NCBI GenBank assembly: GCA_963750995.1
Contig: CAVVST010000005.1
Location: 1,364,001 to 1,428,000, forward strand
Length of the DNA: 64,000 nucleotides
Direction of reading: 5' to 3'
Origin: CAVVST01 sp963750995
GTDB taxonomy: Bacteria > Acidobacteriota > Vicinamibacteria > Vicinamibacterales > UBA2999
A program made the position numbers and the translations under genes. Each line of letters starts with the position of its first letter. The stretch's first letter is position 1. This document shows, piece after piece, positions 11,005 through 22,275 of this stretch. Under the pieces are notes generated by a model. That model saw only the letters and a program-made list of their open reading frames with translations. It was not told the origin of the DNA and searched no databases.

Positions 11005-11571
11005 GATCACCGCGCGGGCGCGCAGGTCGCGCATCCACTGCGCGACGGTGACGGCGCGCCGTTCGGCGCTGGCGCGCTCGCGGGCCAGCGGCTCGGCTTC
11101 GGTGAACGGCATCAACGCGCCGCCGCGCGTGAATTCCTCGGGACGAATCCGGTAGTACTGCGCCACTTCTTCCTCGGTCAGCTGCACGTCCACGCCGAAT
11201 CGCTGATTGAGGTAGGCCTGGATCCGTAGGTTCTCCCGTGCGATCTCGCGAATCCGCGCGTCGTCAATCCCCGTCGACGCGACGATATCGGGCATCCGTT
11301 CGCCGACGCGCGTTGTCAGCGCTTCGGCTTCGACAGTGATCGCGGCGGCTGACGGCTCAGGCGGAAGAAACCTCGCCACCTCGCCCAGCACGAGCTGCCG
11401 GTTAATCAGTTGTTCGATCGCGGCGGCTTCCGGCGGGTCGGCGATGCCGAGCGCGATCGCCGCCTTCACGTCGGTCAGCGTGATCGCGACCCCGTTCACA
11501 CGGGCGATGATGCGGTCGAGGAGCTGCTGCGCACAGATCGACTCGCCACTCATTAACAGCGCCAGGAGCAC
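10990..11571 (-). CDS. Exported SurA N-domain-like protein
   Basis: Probable periplasmic chaperone-like protein, 193 aa. A short signal peptide (ends near ICAQ) is followed by LLDRIIARVNGVAITLTDV, which matches the start of the SurA/PpiD N-terminal chaperone domain, with helical segments to residue 175. There is no parvulin isomerase domain, so it is a chaperone-only short form. The start is GTG 11571, the first start codon after the upstream Omp85 stop, 30 bases away. It is the last gene of the TamB-Omp85 operon, which fits a role in delivering outer-membrane proteins. It overlaps the CPBP gene tail to tail. Confidence 0.7.
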   Translation of the reverse strand: MLLALLMSGESICAQQLLDRIIARVNGVAITLTDVKAAIALGIADPPEAAAIEQLINRQLVLGEVARFLPPEPSAAAITVEAEALTTRVGERMPDIVASTGIDDARIREIARENLRIQAYLNQRFGVDVQLTEEEVAQYYRIRPEEFTRGGALMPFTEAEPLARERASAERRAVTVAQWMRDLRARAVISLPK

Positions 11572-11601
11572 GATGAAACCGTGTGGGCCCTGCGAGACTG
11601 C

Positions 11602-14518
11602 TCAAAAGGCCTGCCCGAGCGAAATGTGGAGCACGCTGCGCCGTTCGAGCCGCCCGGGCGACAATTCGCGCCGATCCAACTTGAAGCCCAGATCGATGCG
11701 GATTGGACCCACCGGCGACTGGTAGCGGATGCCGAACCCGACGGCGGCGCGCAACTCGCCGAGATCGAGATCGGTCGCGCGCAGGAAGACGTTGCCGGCG
11801 TCGATGAACGCGACGGCGCCGAAGCTGCCAATCACCGTGGCTCGCAATTCACCGTTGAGGACGACAAGACCGTTGCCGCCGGTTGGAAACCCGGTGGGGC
11901 TGATCGTCGCGTCGGTGCCGAGCCTGTCGAGAGAGAATCCCCGGACCGTCGTGTCGCCTCCCGCGAAGAACCGCTCGCTCGCCGGCAGGTCCTGAACGAC
12001 GTCGACGATCGGACTCCCGTCGGGGCCAGGCACGGGGACCCCATTCTCGTCTTCCCTCACCACCGTCCGGCGGAAGCCATGCGCCGCACCGACGCGCGCG
12101 CCGAACGCCAGCACGGTCCGCCGCGGCCCGGGCACGCGGTAATAGGCAAAGCCCTGGAGGAACGTCCGCACGAAGCCGACCTCGGAGCCAATGGCTCGGG
12201 GCGCCAGCTCGGTGTCCAGGATGACGAAGGTGCCGCCATCGGGATCGATCACGTCGTTGCGCGTGTCGCGAATGAACGACCCCGAGAACTTCGACAGCCG
12301 CACCTGAGGAAACAGGCGGTCGATGAGGGGCTTCTCCTCGTCGGTAAAGCGTTCGTCAAACAGTCGCGTGTGCTCGTATGAATAGCGTCCGACCAGGCTG
12401 TACCGCGGCGACAGGCGCAATCCCGCCTCGACCCGCGCCTCGCGCCGCACGAAATTGAAGCTCGATCGAATCGCCTGCTCGAGGATGCCGGTCGCCAGGC
12501 CGTCGGCGGCGGTGTTGAGGAGGCGCGGTTCCCGGAACGTGCCGACGACGCGGTACTCGTTGAAGCCATAGCCGCCGTCTTCCGCCGGCCGCTCCAGCCG
12601 AATGCCGTTCGTCGAGAGCACGATGTCGCGCGAGCGAAGGCTGACGCGGGTGAACAGCGTGACCGCGCGGTTCTTGCCCCACAGGTTCCGCCGGCTGACT
12701 TCGAGAAAACCGCGCGGTGCCACTTCGAAACGCTCCTCGGCCTGGCCGCCGTCGCCGGTCGGGCGCAGCCGCGTCCCCGCTTCAACGCCGCCGCCGTAGC
12801 CGATGGTCGTCGGCGGCGCTTCCTCGACCTGGATCAGCACGTCGCGGCGGGTCTCGCCGCTGAGACGAAGCTCGTCGACCGCGACGCGGCGGAAGAGACC
12901 AAGGGCGGCGAGACGCTGCTGGGTCTCGATCCGCGCCGAGTAGCCGAGCGGCTGCCCCGGCTTGAGCAGCACCTCGCGCTCGATCGTCTCGGTGTTCGTC
13001 CGCTGGTTGCCGATGATGATGACGTGATCGACGATCACCTGCGGACCTTCGGTAATGTCGAACCGGACGTCGGCGCGGGTGCCGCTTTCCACGAGCGTGA
13101 TCACGGGATTGACCAGCACCGCCTCGTATCCGCGATTGCGGTATTCGAGGTCAATCCGATCTCGGTCGACGGTAATCTCGCCCTCCGAGTACGGCCGTTC
13201 GGGCGCGGTGGCGATCAGCGCCCGCAACTGTGGTTCGCCCAGCACCGTGTTGCCCTGGAACCCGATCGATCCGACCAGCGTTCGCGGTCCTTCGGTGACG
13301 GCGTACCGAACGTCGACGTGACGATCGATCCCCGGCGCGGCGTCGGCATCGCCGGGCAGCTCCGTGACGGTCGTCCTGACGTCGGCGCGGGTGAAGCCGC
13401 GCGCGCGGTAGACGTTGCGGATGGCGGCGGCGCCGGTGCCTGCCACCGCCTGCACGTACGGCTCACCCGTTTCCACGCGGAGCAGTTCGACCAGTTCCGT
13501 GGTCGGCACCGCCGTGTTGCCGGTGATCGCGACACTATCGACGACATAGCGCGGGCCGCGGGCGATCTTGTAGGTAATGGTGACGGCAGCCTCGCCTTCG
13601 GTGCGGGCGTACTCGACGATCGGCGTCGCGGTAGCCCCGTGCCTGCAGGTACTCCTCGATCGCGGCGTTCGCGTCCTCGAGCAGGTCTTCGTCGGCCGAG
13701 CCTTCCGCCCGCACGGGCACCAGGCGATCGCGATCGGCTTCAGGCAGCGGATCACCCGCAAACGCGATCGAGATCATCGGCCCCCGGTCGATGGTGATCC
13801 TGACGGTGGCGGTGCCGTCGGGCTCGAAGCCAAAGGTGTGCACGGCCCGCGCCTCGTAGAAGCCGCGGGAATGAAGCAGCGCCACGTAACGATCGAGCGC
13901 ACGGATGATCGCGTCGTTGTCGAACGAATCGCCGGCGGTGATCGGCACGCCTCCGGCCACGGGACGTCCGCTGCCGTCGATCTCGTCCACGTCCACCCGG
14001 CCGATTACGGCCCTCGATCCGGCGTTGATCTCGAATGCCATCGTCGCGCGATCGGGGTTGTGGGTTTCCTCGATCCGGGGCGTGACCTGGGCCGACGCGT
14101 AACCGCGGTCCCGGTAGAAGGTACGCAGCGCGTCCGCGATCTCGTCCGAACGCCCGGCCGGTGGTGCGGCGCCGAAACGCTCGGTGAACACACGGCGGAG
14201 CTCGTCGTCGGACATGCCGAGGGCGCCGCGGAAATCCATCCGATCGATGGGGTGGAGCGGGAACAGCATGTAGCGGAGCCGGATGCCGTTGCCGACCGGC
14301 TCTTGGAAAACCTGGACGTCCTCGAAACGGTTGAGGCTGGTGAGATGGGCGAGGGTGTCGCGCACCTCACGCATCGACAGCGGCTCGCCGGCCGTTGTCT
14401 CGATCAGGCTGTTCACGACGCGGTCGTTGACGACCCGCCCCTCCTGTTCGACGCGGACTTCCGTGATGGTCTGCGGAGTCTGGGCGAGGAAGACCGTCGC
14501 CAGGACGCCGGCAAGCAT
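11602..14518 (-). CDS. Omp85 (BamA/TamA-like) outer-membrane protein (frameshifted)
   Basis: Outer-membrane insertase or translocase with POTRA repeats and a 16-strand beta-barrel. It starts at ATG 14518 with a signal peptide (MLAGVLATVFLAQTPQ). Several POTRA repeats follow, through about residue 560 (for example VDSVAITGNT, VGSIGFQGNT, VDHVIIIGNQ). The barrel ends in a C-terminal aromatic signature (LHISLGQAF). The conserved barrel motif appears as FFAGGDTTVRGF. The frame breaks near 13618-13634, between EEYLQARGYRDA and TPIVEYARTEGE; one indel rejoins the protein at about 970 aa. Its ATG overlaps the TamB-like stop (TGATG), so the two are coupled and probably work as a TamA-TamB pair. Confidence 0.85.
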
Positions 14519-17500
14519 CAGAACGCGTGCCGGACGCGGACGTCCAGCGCGTAGGTGCGGTCCTCGTTGCGCGACAGGATCCAGGAAAAGCGGTCGGTCT
14601 GGTCGTACTCGAGCAGGATGATCTGGTTGCGGCTGGACGAGGACAGGCTCCGCGAATAGGTCAGGTAGATGCGCTCGGACAGCCGCTTGCCGATCGTGAC
14701 GCGGGCGGCGGGATCGAGCCGCGATGACTGCGCGTTGGGATCGATGAGCGACGGGGTCAGCTGGAAGGTGTCCACGCCAAAGGTCTGCTCGACCACCCGT
14801 CCGACTTCGGACGAGAGCGATCCGGTAATCGCGCGGGTCGCCCGCTCGCGCAGCAACTGCTGCTGCGGCGTGATGTTCGTGTTGTACCTGCACGAACTCG
14901 ACGTCCTGGCCGGGGGCGACGTCGCCAAACAGCAGGCTGAGGACCTCGACTTCGGCCAGCGGCGGATCCGCCTCGAACGAGGGCGTCAGGCGATCGAGCG
15001 TCCCGGCCGCCCGCGCGATGACGCGATATGTCTGGCCAGGCACGCGCACCCGGGTTTCCGTTTCGATGTCGAAGAACGGTTCGATCCGGGTCGGGTTGTT
15101 GAAGTCGATGGTGCCGCGCGTCACCTCGTATCGGCGTCCCTCGAAGGTGAACTCACCGCGGTCCACTTCCGCCCGCCCGAACAGCAGCGGACGGTCGTAA
15201 GTGCCGCGCAGCTGCAGGTCGGCGTTCGCAAACAGCCGCGCGGTGCTGTTCCGGACCTCCAGCGTCGAGGGCGCGACGATTCGGACGTCGTACCGGAGCG
15301 GGAGGGTGGTCGCGAGCGGAGCGCCGGCCCCGCCGCCGCCCGCAGACGCACCGCTGGACGTGAGGTTGAACAGACCCCCGCCTTCGTCAAACGGCCGCGT
15401 GTAGAGCGCGTTGCGCACGTCAACCGTGCCCGCCAGGGTCAACGCGTCGACCGGACCCTGCACCGTCAGGTCGGCATTCACCAGCGACCGCATCCCTTCG
15501 GGGAACCGCAGGCGCATACCCGAGCCCGACATCGATACGTCCACCCGGGTGGGCTGGTACCCCTCGATGTCGATACGTCCGCCGAACCTGACCGGCCCCC
15601 CGCCGAGCCGGGCGGTGACCTCGTCCAGCCGGACGCTGCGGGTGTCGAAGCGCAGCGGCCCCGAGATGTTTTCCAGCGCATGCGGGAGACTGAAGTGTCG
15701 GATGCGGCCGTCGTCCACGTTCATCGTCCCGCTGACGATTGGGTCGCGCATCGGACCCTCGAAGGTGGCCTGCAGCGAGGCGCGGCCGGAGCTGCGCATG
15801 TTCGGCACAAAAGCCTGGAGGATGCCCAGGCCGGCATCGCCGGTGGCCCGGACCGATATGCGTTCGTTGTGCAGGTCGATCAGCCCTTCGATGTCGAGCT
15901 GGGTCTCGTCGCCCACCAGCCGCATCTCGGTGATGCGCGCCGTGTGCCGATCGAGCGCCAGACGGATTGGCGTCGCGTTCCGCACCCGGTAATCGAACAC
16001 GCGCAGATCGAGCCGCTCGACCGACGCCTCGACGAGCAGCTCGTCGACGTTCGCGAGCTGGCCGGCGACACGAACATTGCCGCTGACGATCGCGGTGGTG
16101 TAGGGCGACAGTTGTGGATTGAACGCGCGGATGTACGGATCGAGTGACGTATCGGCGACGCTGAACGACAGCTCCCCGTCCATCATGCCGGTCAGCGCGA
16201 CGCGGCCTGCGCCCGAAACCGCGAGGCGCGGCGATGCGGCCTCCACCTTGAGCGTCAGCTCATCGGCGTTGATGTTCAGGTCGGCGACAACTTGTCCAAC
16301 ACCTTCGTCGCCGACGAACACGTCGCTCATGGTCGCGCGCACGTCGTAGCGCGGGCGGTCGAACGTGCCGCTGCCGCCCGCCGTGAAGTCGAGACGGCCC
16401 GACAGCGGCTGTGTCGACGCCGACGACAGCATGGCAATACCGCTCAGCGGAATGCCCCGCCCGTCGAGGTTGAACGAGTAAGTGCCGTTCAGCCCCACCC
16501 ACGCCGCCCCAAGCGCGCGCCCGCCAGCCTGGACGATCTGCAGCGAATCGAGGCGTACGCCCTCGCCGTCGAGACGCACCGCGGCGGTCGCGGTCTCGAA
16601 CGGTTGCCGGTACGCCACGCCCTGGACGATCGCCATCTGCCCGAACCCGAACGGTGTGAGATAGGAACCAAACACATGGAATTCGCCGGAGAACAACCCG
16701 TCGACGTTGTAGTCATCCAGGTCGAACGCGTGCCGCAGATCTCTCAGCGGGCGGCTGATGACACGGATGCGAGCGTTGATTTCCTCGCCCGCATCGCGGC
16801 GCGGGAACCCGAGCGAGAAGCGACCATCGACCTGCATCGCGGAACTGCCGTCGTTGACGATTCCGCTCGTCACGTCGACGTAGGCGTTCTCGATGACCGC
16901 TCGCCCGGTGATACGGCCCCAGACGACGTCGAATGCCCGCATGCGCTCGCCGGCGAATGCGCCTTCGATGCGGGGCCTCCGGACGTTGTTGACCATGACG
17001 CCGTCGAACGTGCCGTAGCCACCCAGCGGCACGACGCTGGTGCGGGAACCGAAGGCGGTCAGGACGCCGGCAAACAGGCGATCGCTCTCCTGCCAGTCGG
17101 CGCTCGTGACGTGAAAGTTGATGCGGGATCGATCGCCGTACGCAGTGCGCCCCTCGAGCTCGACATAGGTGTCGGGCGTCGCCAGCCGGCTCGGCGCCAT
17201 ATCGACCCACTCGGGCCCGTACGTGTACGTCAGCTCCGCGCGGAGGGGTACCGGCGCCGCCGGAAGCTGGTTGTTGAATTCGCCCCAGTCGCGGCTACGG
17301 GCCTCGGCGAGGGCCAGCTGTGGGGCCGTCATCTCACGAGCGAGCGTCTGCACACCCGGCTCGGTGGTGATCGCGCCCTCGCCCCGATGCTCCGCGAAGC
17401 GTCCCAGCGGCCATTCGAGCAGGTTCCGCCCGCTGGCCCGTCCTCCGAGCCGGATGCCCTGCAGTTCGAGGAAATTCGTAAACGCGGTCAGGTCGACGTC

Positions 17501-18618
17501 GTCATACGCCGCATCGAACCGGGCAATCGCGGGCACGCCGCGTTGCCCCAGCGGCGCCTGGCGGTAGGTGAAACGTGCGGCGCCGCCGAAGAGTCCCGCG
17601 GTGGCGTTGGTGACCTCCAGGCTTTCCGGCACCCACACCACCGACCCGCGCAGCTCGCTGAAGCGGTAGGCATTCACGCCGGCAAGGGCACTGTAGAAGT
17701 TTCCCTTCAGCTCGCGTCCAGTGCGTGATCGGCCGTTGACCGTCTCGCGGAACAGATGAAAGGTGCCGTTGAAGTCGCTCTCGCCTGACAGCGTGAACTT
17801 GTCATTGGCGAAAAAGATCTCGCGCATCCGCGGCAGGTTCACTTTCGAGCGCACGTAATAGAGCTGCTCCGGCCACCGCGTCAGATCGACCTGCCCGGTG
17901 AGCAGGGATTCGGCGCCGTCGGTCGTCAGGTTGATCCGATCGAGGACGACCTTACCGCCCACAATCCTGAACGTCGTACGCATGTCGGCGCGCATCGGGA
18001 CGTAGTTCTGGATGGCCACGGTGCCGTTGGAGAAACTCGCCTGCCCGCGGTATCCGTATTGGGCCGCGCGACGGTGACATCGAGGTTCCGCGTGATCACG
18101 CTCCACGGCGTCCCGTGGTCAGCGTAGGCGAACTCCCCTCTCGACGCCCGCACATACTGCAGCGTCGTCGTCCATGCGCTCGGGCCGCGCGGGTTCTGGC
18201 GGGTGAAGCGCGGGAAATTATGGGTGCCGTCCGGGAACGTCTCGACGTACATCCGCCAGTCGGTCATCTCGATCGCATCGAAGACGACGCGGCGGTTAAA
18301 GAGCGTGGACCACGGCATGGACACGTAGATACGGTCGGCGAGGAGAAAGGGACGGTCCTCGGGTTTGAGTCCTTCGATGACGATGTCTTCGAGGACGAAG
18401 CGACCGAGCCAGAGGTGTACCGACATGCGGCCGATGTGCATCGGCCGGTCCATGTAGTCGGATGCGGCCTGTTCGGCGCGGCCCCTCAGCGAAGGCCCGA
18501 GATCGACGCTGACCGTAGTGACGAACGCCACCGCGATGATGACGGCACACGTCGCCACGACGCGGCGGACGATGCGCCGCGTTGTCTGTGTGAGGGGATG
18601 GTCGAAGAGCTTTTTCAC
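14518..18618 (-). CDS. TamB/DUF490 AsmA-like envelope protein (two frame breaks)
   Basis: Very large envelope-spanning protein, about 1365 aa when rejoined. An N-terminal membrane anchor (residues 15-40) is followed by an AsmA-like region, long beta-rich repeats, and a C-terminal DUF490 (TamB) domain with FGRAEVDRGEFTFEGRRYEV, a RGTIDF strand and LSLLFGDVAPGQ. TamB-family proteins bridge inner and outer membranes and move lipids or help insert outer-membrane proteins with an Omp85 partner, here encoded next. Frames change near 18060 (RNLDVTVARP to QYGYRGQASF) and near 14890 (GQDVEFVQ to YNTNITPQQQ). The start ATG 18618 gives MKKLFDHP. Both breaks look like single-base indels. Confidence 0.85.
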
Positions 18619-18657
18619 GACACCTCGCCGGCTCTAAGACCCGGCGCTACTCAATCA

Positions 18658-19158
18658 CTACTCGATCACGATCAGTACTGCGTTCGCCTCGACGAGCACT
18701 CCCGCGACCACGCGCACCTCGCTGACAGTGCCGGCGCGCGGCGAGCGCAGCTCGTTTTCCATCTTCATCGCTTCGACGACCACCAGCCCCTGGCGGGCGG
18801 CCACCGTGTCGCCCGCTTTGACCAGCACCCTGGCGATCCGGCCGGGCATCGGCGCCACCACTCGCTGCGATCCTGGCGACGCGACGCCTCCGCCAGCGCT
18901 CCCGGGATGTGCCCGCCGTACGCCGAACCGCTGGACGCCTCCTCTTACGACGACGGCGCGACCGTTGACGTGCACGAGCAGCTCGCCAGGATCACGCTCG
19001 ACGAGCGCCACCTCGTAGCTTCGGCGGCCGAGCAGCACGGACCATGCGTGGTCCACCTTGACGGCCTCGACATCCAGCTGGCGGCCGTCGAGCCAGAGGC
19101 GACCGCCGCGACTCTCGACGTGCCGGGGTGTACCGTTCGCGACGAGTTCGAACGTCAC
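18658..19158 (-). CDS. Biotin carboxyl-carrier protein of acyl-CoA carboxylase
   Basis: Carries the biotin that shuttles carboxyl groups between biotin carboxylase and carboxyltransferase, 166 aa. The C-terminal biotinyl domain has the attachment motif VVEAMKMENE (Lys between two Met) and the preceding APMPGRI strand. The N-terminal 85 residues resemble the linker (BT-like) region of PccA/AccA3-type alpha subunits. The start GTG 19158 overlaps the TGA of the biotin carboxylase gene (GTGA), so this is a PccA-like chain encoded as two coupled genes. Partner carboxyltransferase: probably 26983-28524. Confidence 0.88.
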   Translation of the reverse strand: MTFELVANGTPRHVESRGGRLWLDGRQLDVEAVKVDHAWSVLLGRRSYEVALVERDPGELLVHVNGRAVVVRGGVQRFGVRRAHPGSAGGGVASPGSQRVVAPMPGRIARVLVKAGDTVAARQGLVVVEAMKMENELRSPRAGTVSEVRVVAGVLVEANAVLIVIE

Positions 19159-20717
19159 GTGCGCAGCGCCTCGGCGCGCGCGAGTGCTTTCCAACCGCCA
19201 CGAGCGCGAGTGAACTCGTCCCGCGGGAGCACTGTTTCGTTCGTGAGTCGCGCGGAAGAGCTCGCGTGGGTGGAGTGCGTCTCGCGTGACATCAGGTGCA
19301 GCACCGCCCCGACGATTGCCGCCTCCTCTTCTTCCCGATCGGCAGTGGCGAAAGGTTCGCCGCCCCGCTGCTGCAAGAGCTCGTCCAAGTATCCCGTGTG
19401 AAATTTGGCAGCCAGAAACGCCGGCTGCGCGAGCAGCCATCGGAAAAAGGGGACAGTCGTCTGGATGCCCAGGACCTCGTATTCGCGCAGTGCTCGTGTC
19501 ATGCGGGCAATCGCGCGAGGCCGGTCCGGACCCCACGCGGACAGCTTGGAGATCAACGGGTCGTAATAAATAGGGACCTCGCCGCCCGATTCCACTCCCC
19601 CGTCGTCCCTGACCCATGGGCCGGCGGCCGCCCGCAAGGCGGCGATTCGGCCCGGCGACGGCATGAACCCCATGTCCGGGTCTTCTGCGTAAATCCGGCA
19701 TTCGATGGCGTGGCCATCCGGCGTGTGCGCCAGCACAGGATCGACGTCGAGCGGCTCTCCGCGCGCGATGCGGAACTGCCATTCGACGAGATCGATCCCG
19801 GTCACCATCTCGGTAATCGGATGCTCGACCTGGAGGCGCGTGTTCATCTCGAGGAACCAGTACCGGTCCGCTTCGTCCACGAGAAATTCGATCGTGCCGG
19901 CGCTGGTATAGCCGACCCCGCGCGCGACCGAGGCGGCCGCGCTGATCAGCTGCGCGCGAAGGGCCGGCGTAATCACTGGCGACGGCGTTTCCTCGATCAC
20001 CTTCTGGTGCCGCCGCTGAATCGAACATTCACGCTCGACAAACGGAAGCACGGTCCCGTGCTGATCGCCGAGCAGCTGCACTTCAATGTGGCGCGGACGC
20101 GTCAGGCGTCGCTCGAGATAGATCGCGGAGTCGCCGAAAGCGGTGCCTGCCTCCGATCGCGCGGCGCGGACCGCGCTCGCCAGGTCGGCGGCGCTCGTGA
20201 CCGTTCGCATGCCCTTGCCGCCGCCGCCGGCCACAGCCTTGATGAGCAGCGGGTAGCCGACCCCCTCAGCCGCAGAGGCGATGGCGTCGTCGGGGTCGCC
20301 CGGCGCGAATGGCAGCTCGGTGCCCGGAACGACCCGGACGCCCGCCGCGATGGCGAGGCGGCGCGCCTGGGTCTTGCTGCCCATCAGCGCGATGGCTTCC
20401 GGCGTGGGCCCGATGAACGTTAGGCCGGCGGCGAGGCACGCCGATGCGAACGGTGCGTTTTCGGCGAGAAATCCGTACCCGGGATGTACTGCATCGGCGC
20501 CAGTCTTGCGCGCCGCATCAATCAGTCGCTCGATGTTGAGATAGCTCTCGGTCGGGGCGTTTGGTCCGATGGCCCAGGCTTCGTCCGCCAACCGTACGTG
20601 CCGTGCCGTGCGATCGCATTCGGAATAGACCGCAACCGACGCCAGCCCCATGTCGCGGCACGCACGAATGACGCGCACGGCGATTTCGCCGCGGTTGGCG
20701 ACCAAAATCTTGCGCAA
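19155..20717 (-). CDS. Biotin carboxylase subunit of acetyl/propionyl-CoA carboxylase
   Basis: ATP-dependent carboxylation of biotin, first half-reaction of acetyl- or propionyl-CoA carboxylase, in the cytoplasm; 520 aa. It begins MRKILVANRGEIAVR, the standard start. The ATP-grasp domain has the glycine-rich loop KAVAGGGGKGMR, the FLEMNTRLQVEHPITE active-site block and EECSIQRRHQKVIEE-like residues (ERECSIQRR). It is about 70 residues longer than stand-alone AccC, and the extra C-terminal part leads into the carrier protein encoded next. No clear promoter was seen in the preceding 280-base gap. Acyl-CoA specificity depends on the carboxyltransferase. Confidence 0.93.
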   Translation of the reverse strand: MRKILVANRGEIAVRVIRACRDMGLASVAVYSECDRTARHVRLADEAWAIGPNAPTESYLNIERLIDAARKTGADAVHPGYGFLAENAPFASACLAAGLTFIGPTPEAIALMGSKTQARRLAIAAGVRVVPGTELPFAPGDPDDAIASAAEGVGYPLLIKAVAGGGGKGMRTVTSAADLASAVRAARSEAGTAFGDSAIYLERRLTRPRHIEVQLLGDQHGTVLPFVERECSIQRRHQKVIEETPSPVITPALRAQLISAAASVARGVGYTSAGTIEFLVDEADRYWFLEMNTRLQVEHPITEMVTGIDLVEWQFRIARGEPLDVDPVLAHTPDGHAIECRIYAEDPDMGFMPSPGRIAALRAAAGPWVRDDGGVESGGEVPIYYDPLISKLSAWGPDRPRAIARMTRALREYEVLGIQTTVPFFRWLLAQPAFLAAKFHTGYLDELLQQRGGEPFATADREEEEAAIVGAVLHLMSRETHSTHASSSARLTNETVLPRDEFTRARGGWKALARAEALRT

Positions 20718-20996
20718 AACGTTGTAATTCTACTACTTACGGTGCGAGACCGACTGGTTCGTCAGCGCCGGCGGTCAGTGCCAGACTCCAGGGACTGGTT
20801 TCGCACACATTCACGGAAGTCGCGCACTTGAGTGACTAGAAGTCCCGGCACAAGGGGACATTAGTCGCGCGGTGAATCCCAGCTTCCGCGATCGTGACCG
20901 GCATTCTCGGCTTAGTCACCCCCCGTTGAGCTGGTGCGCTTCTTGCCGAAGGATCAACCAATCACGATGTTGCGATCGCTAAGGAGTCTGAGTCCG
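20718..20996. other. Non-coding gap with an imperfect inverted repeat
   Basis: About 280 bases between divergent genes. The arms GTGCGAGACC (20742-20751) and GGTTTCGCAC (20797-20806) pair at 9 of 10 positions around a 45-base loop. The rest shows no conserved ORF, tRNA or convincing promoter. AAGGAG at 20981-20986 is the ribosome-binding site of the next gene. Confidence 0.4.
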
Positions 20997-21620
20997 ATGA
21001 TGTACCGCGCTTTTCTCGTCCTCGTCTTCGCCGTGCTGACAACGGGCTGCCGCTTTTTTGAAACACAGACGGGCCCTTCGGCGAACGCGACGCCAGAACC
21101 GACAACGCTGTCCGGAGTCGTCCGGGCGGTTGGGTCAACAGCTGGAGTCAAGGGCGCCGTCGTACAGATTCTGGATGGTCCCAACAAGGGCTTCCTGGTG
21201 ACGACCGACACGAAGGGGATCTACAAGTTCGACAACCTTACGGCAGGCAATGCGAACGTATCGGCGTCTGCCACGGACATGCCTGAAGCCGTCGCCGGTG
21301 TGCACATTGACAAAGGAAGCACGCTCGATTTCCAGCTCGAGCCTCCGCCATGGTCGGCAAGAGGGAGCGGGAGTGATGTTTTCGAAGTGCCGGCCTGGGT
21401 CTCCCGTGTTCGCATTACCGGAGAAGTCCCGGCTGGGCGGTGTGACACCCTGGTGATTCGCCTGGCAGGTGCGTCGATTCTGAACACCAATCTCGGGACG
21501 TGCGGTAGCGTTGTCGGGATCCGTCGGTATGAGGGTGTGCACCTTATGGCCGGCGGCGGAGTGGCCGAAATCTTCGTCCCTTCGCTGTCGGTGAGCTGGA
21601 CGATCGAGTGGATTCGTTAG
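20997..21620 (+). CDS. Lipoprotein with carboxypeptidase-regulatory-like domain
   Basis: Predicted lipoprotein of about 208 aa. I start at ATG 20997 because AAGGAG lies ten bases upstream and the next residues form a signal peptide with lipobox LTTGC. After a short Thr/Pro linker comes a carboxypeptidase-regulatory-like beta-sandwich (about residues 38-110): LSGVVRAVGSTAGVKGAVVQI, TDTKGIYKFDNL, then GNANVSASA. This fold is typical of secreted and outer-membrane proteins of this group. The remaining 90 residues are not recognised. Upstream in-frame starts (20934, 20967) lack good ribosome-binding sites. Function is unknown. Confidence 0.75.
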   Translation: MMYRAFLVLVFAVLTTGCRFFETQTGPSANATPEPTTLSGVVRAVGSTAGVKGAVVQILDGPNKGFLVTTDTKGIYKFDNLTAGNANVSASATDMPEAVAGVHIDKGSTLDFQLEPPPWSARGSGSDVFEVPAWVSRVRITGEVPAGRCDTLVIRLAGASILNTNLGTCGSVVGIRRYEGVHLMAGGGVAEIFVPSLSVSWTIEWIR

Positions 21621-21623
21621 GGA

Positions 21624-22274
21624 TTACCGAATGACGCCGCGCCTGACGGCATAAAGGACGATCTCAGCGGCGCTGTGCAGGTCGAGCTTCTCCATGATTC
21701 TGGCGCGATGAGTCTCGACCGTGCTCGGACTGATCGACAGAATGTGCGCGATTTCCTTGTTCGCCTTCCCCTCGGCGATCAACTGGAAGATCTCGCGCTC
21801 GCGCTCCGACAGTGATTCGTACCGGTCGGTGATTCCTTTGTCTGCAAGCTGCCGGACGTAGTCGTCCAGCATCAGCCTGGCAACCGCGGGGCTGAAAAAC
21901 GACTTCCCCTGCGAGACGGCGGCCACGGCCTGGATCAGATCGACGTCGGCGGAATCCTTCAGCAGGTACCCGGTCGCGCCGGCCTTCAGGATCTGATTTA
22001 CGTAGGCTTCATCCGCGTGCATCGTCAGGACGAGTATGCGGGTGGCTGGCGATCGCTTGACGATCTGCCTCGTTGCCTCGATGCCGTTGAGGAGCGGCAT
22101 CGCGACGTCGAGGATCGCGACGTCGGGCTTGAGCTCCTCCGCCTGCTTCACCGCGTCGCGCCCGTTGCCCGCCTCGGCGACGACCACCCAGTCGGGCCGT
22201 TCCTCGAGCACCTTGCGGAGTCCCTGCCGCACGACAGTGTGATCATCGGCAAGGAGGATGCGGAGTTGTGCCAT
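21624..22274 (-). CDS. NarL/LuxR-family response regulator
   Basis: DNA-binding response regulator, 216 aa, controlled by the kinase encoded just before it. Receiver domain with acidic residues LLADDH, phospho-acceptor Asp in VAILDVAMP, and Lys in YLLKDSAD. The C-terminal LuxR-type helix-turn-helix (about residues 150-210) carries SEREREIFQLIAEGKANKEIA and STVETHRARIMEKL. The gene follows the kinase with one base between, in an operon with a HAD-like gene. Targets are unknown. Confidence 0.94.
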   Translation of the reverse strand: MAQLRILLADDHTVVRQGLRKVLEERPDWVVVAEAGNGRDAVKQAEELKPDVAILDVAMPLLNGIEATRQIVKRSPATRILVLTMHADEAYVNQILKAGATGYLLKDSADVDLIQAVAAVSQGKSFFSPAVARLMLDDYVRQLADKGITDRYESLSEREREIFQLIAEGKANKEIAHILSISPSTVETHRARIMEKLDLHSAAEIVLYAVRRGVIR

Positions 22275-22275
22275 G

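Noticed and set aside
14669..17728. Long plus-strand ORFs opposite the TamB-like gene (14669-16147 and 16292-17728)
   Set aside because: Composition is typical of antisense shadows. The TamB-like protein reads through in the other direction.
20820..20890. Possible insertion-sequence end (GGGGACATTAGTC-like text)
   Set aside because: No terminal inverted repeats or transposase are nearby, so I list the gap only as non-coding.
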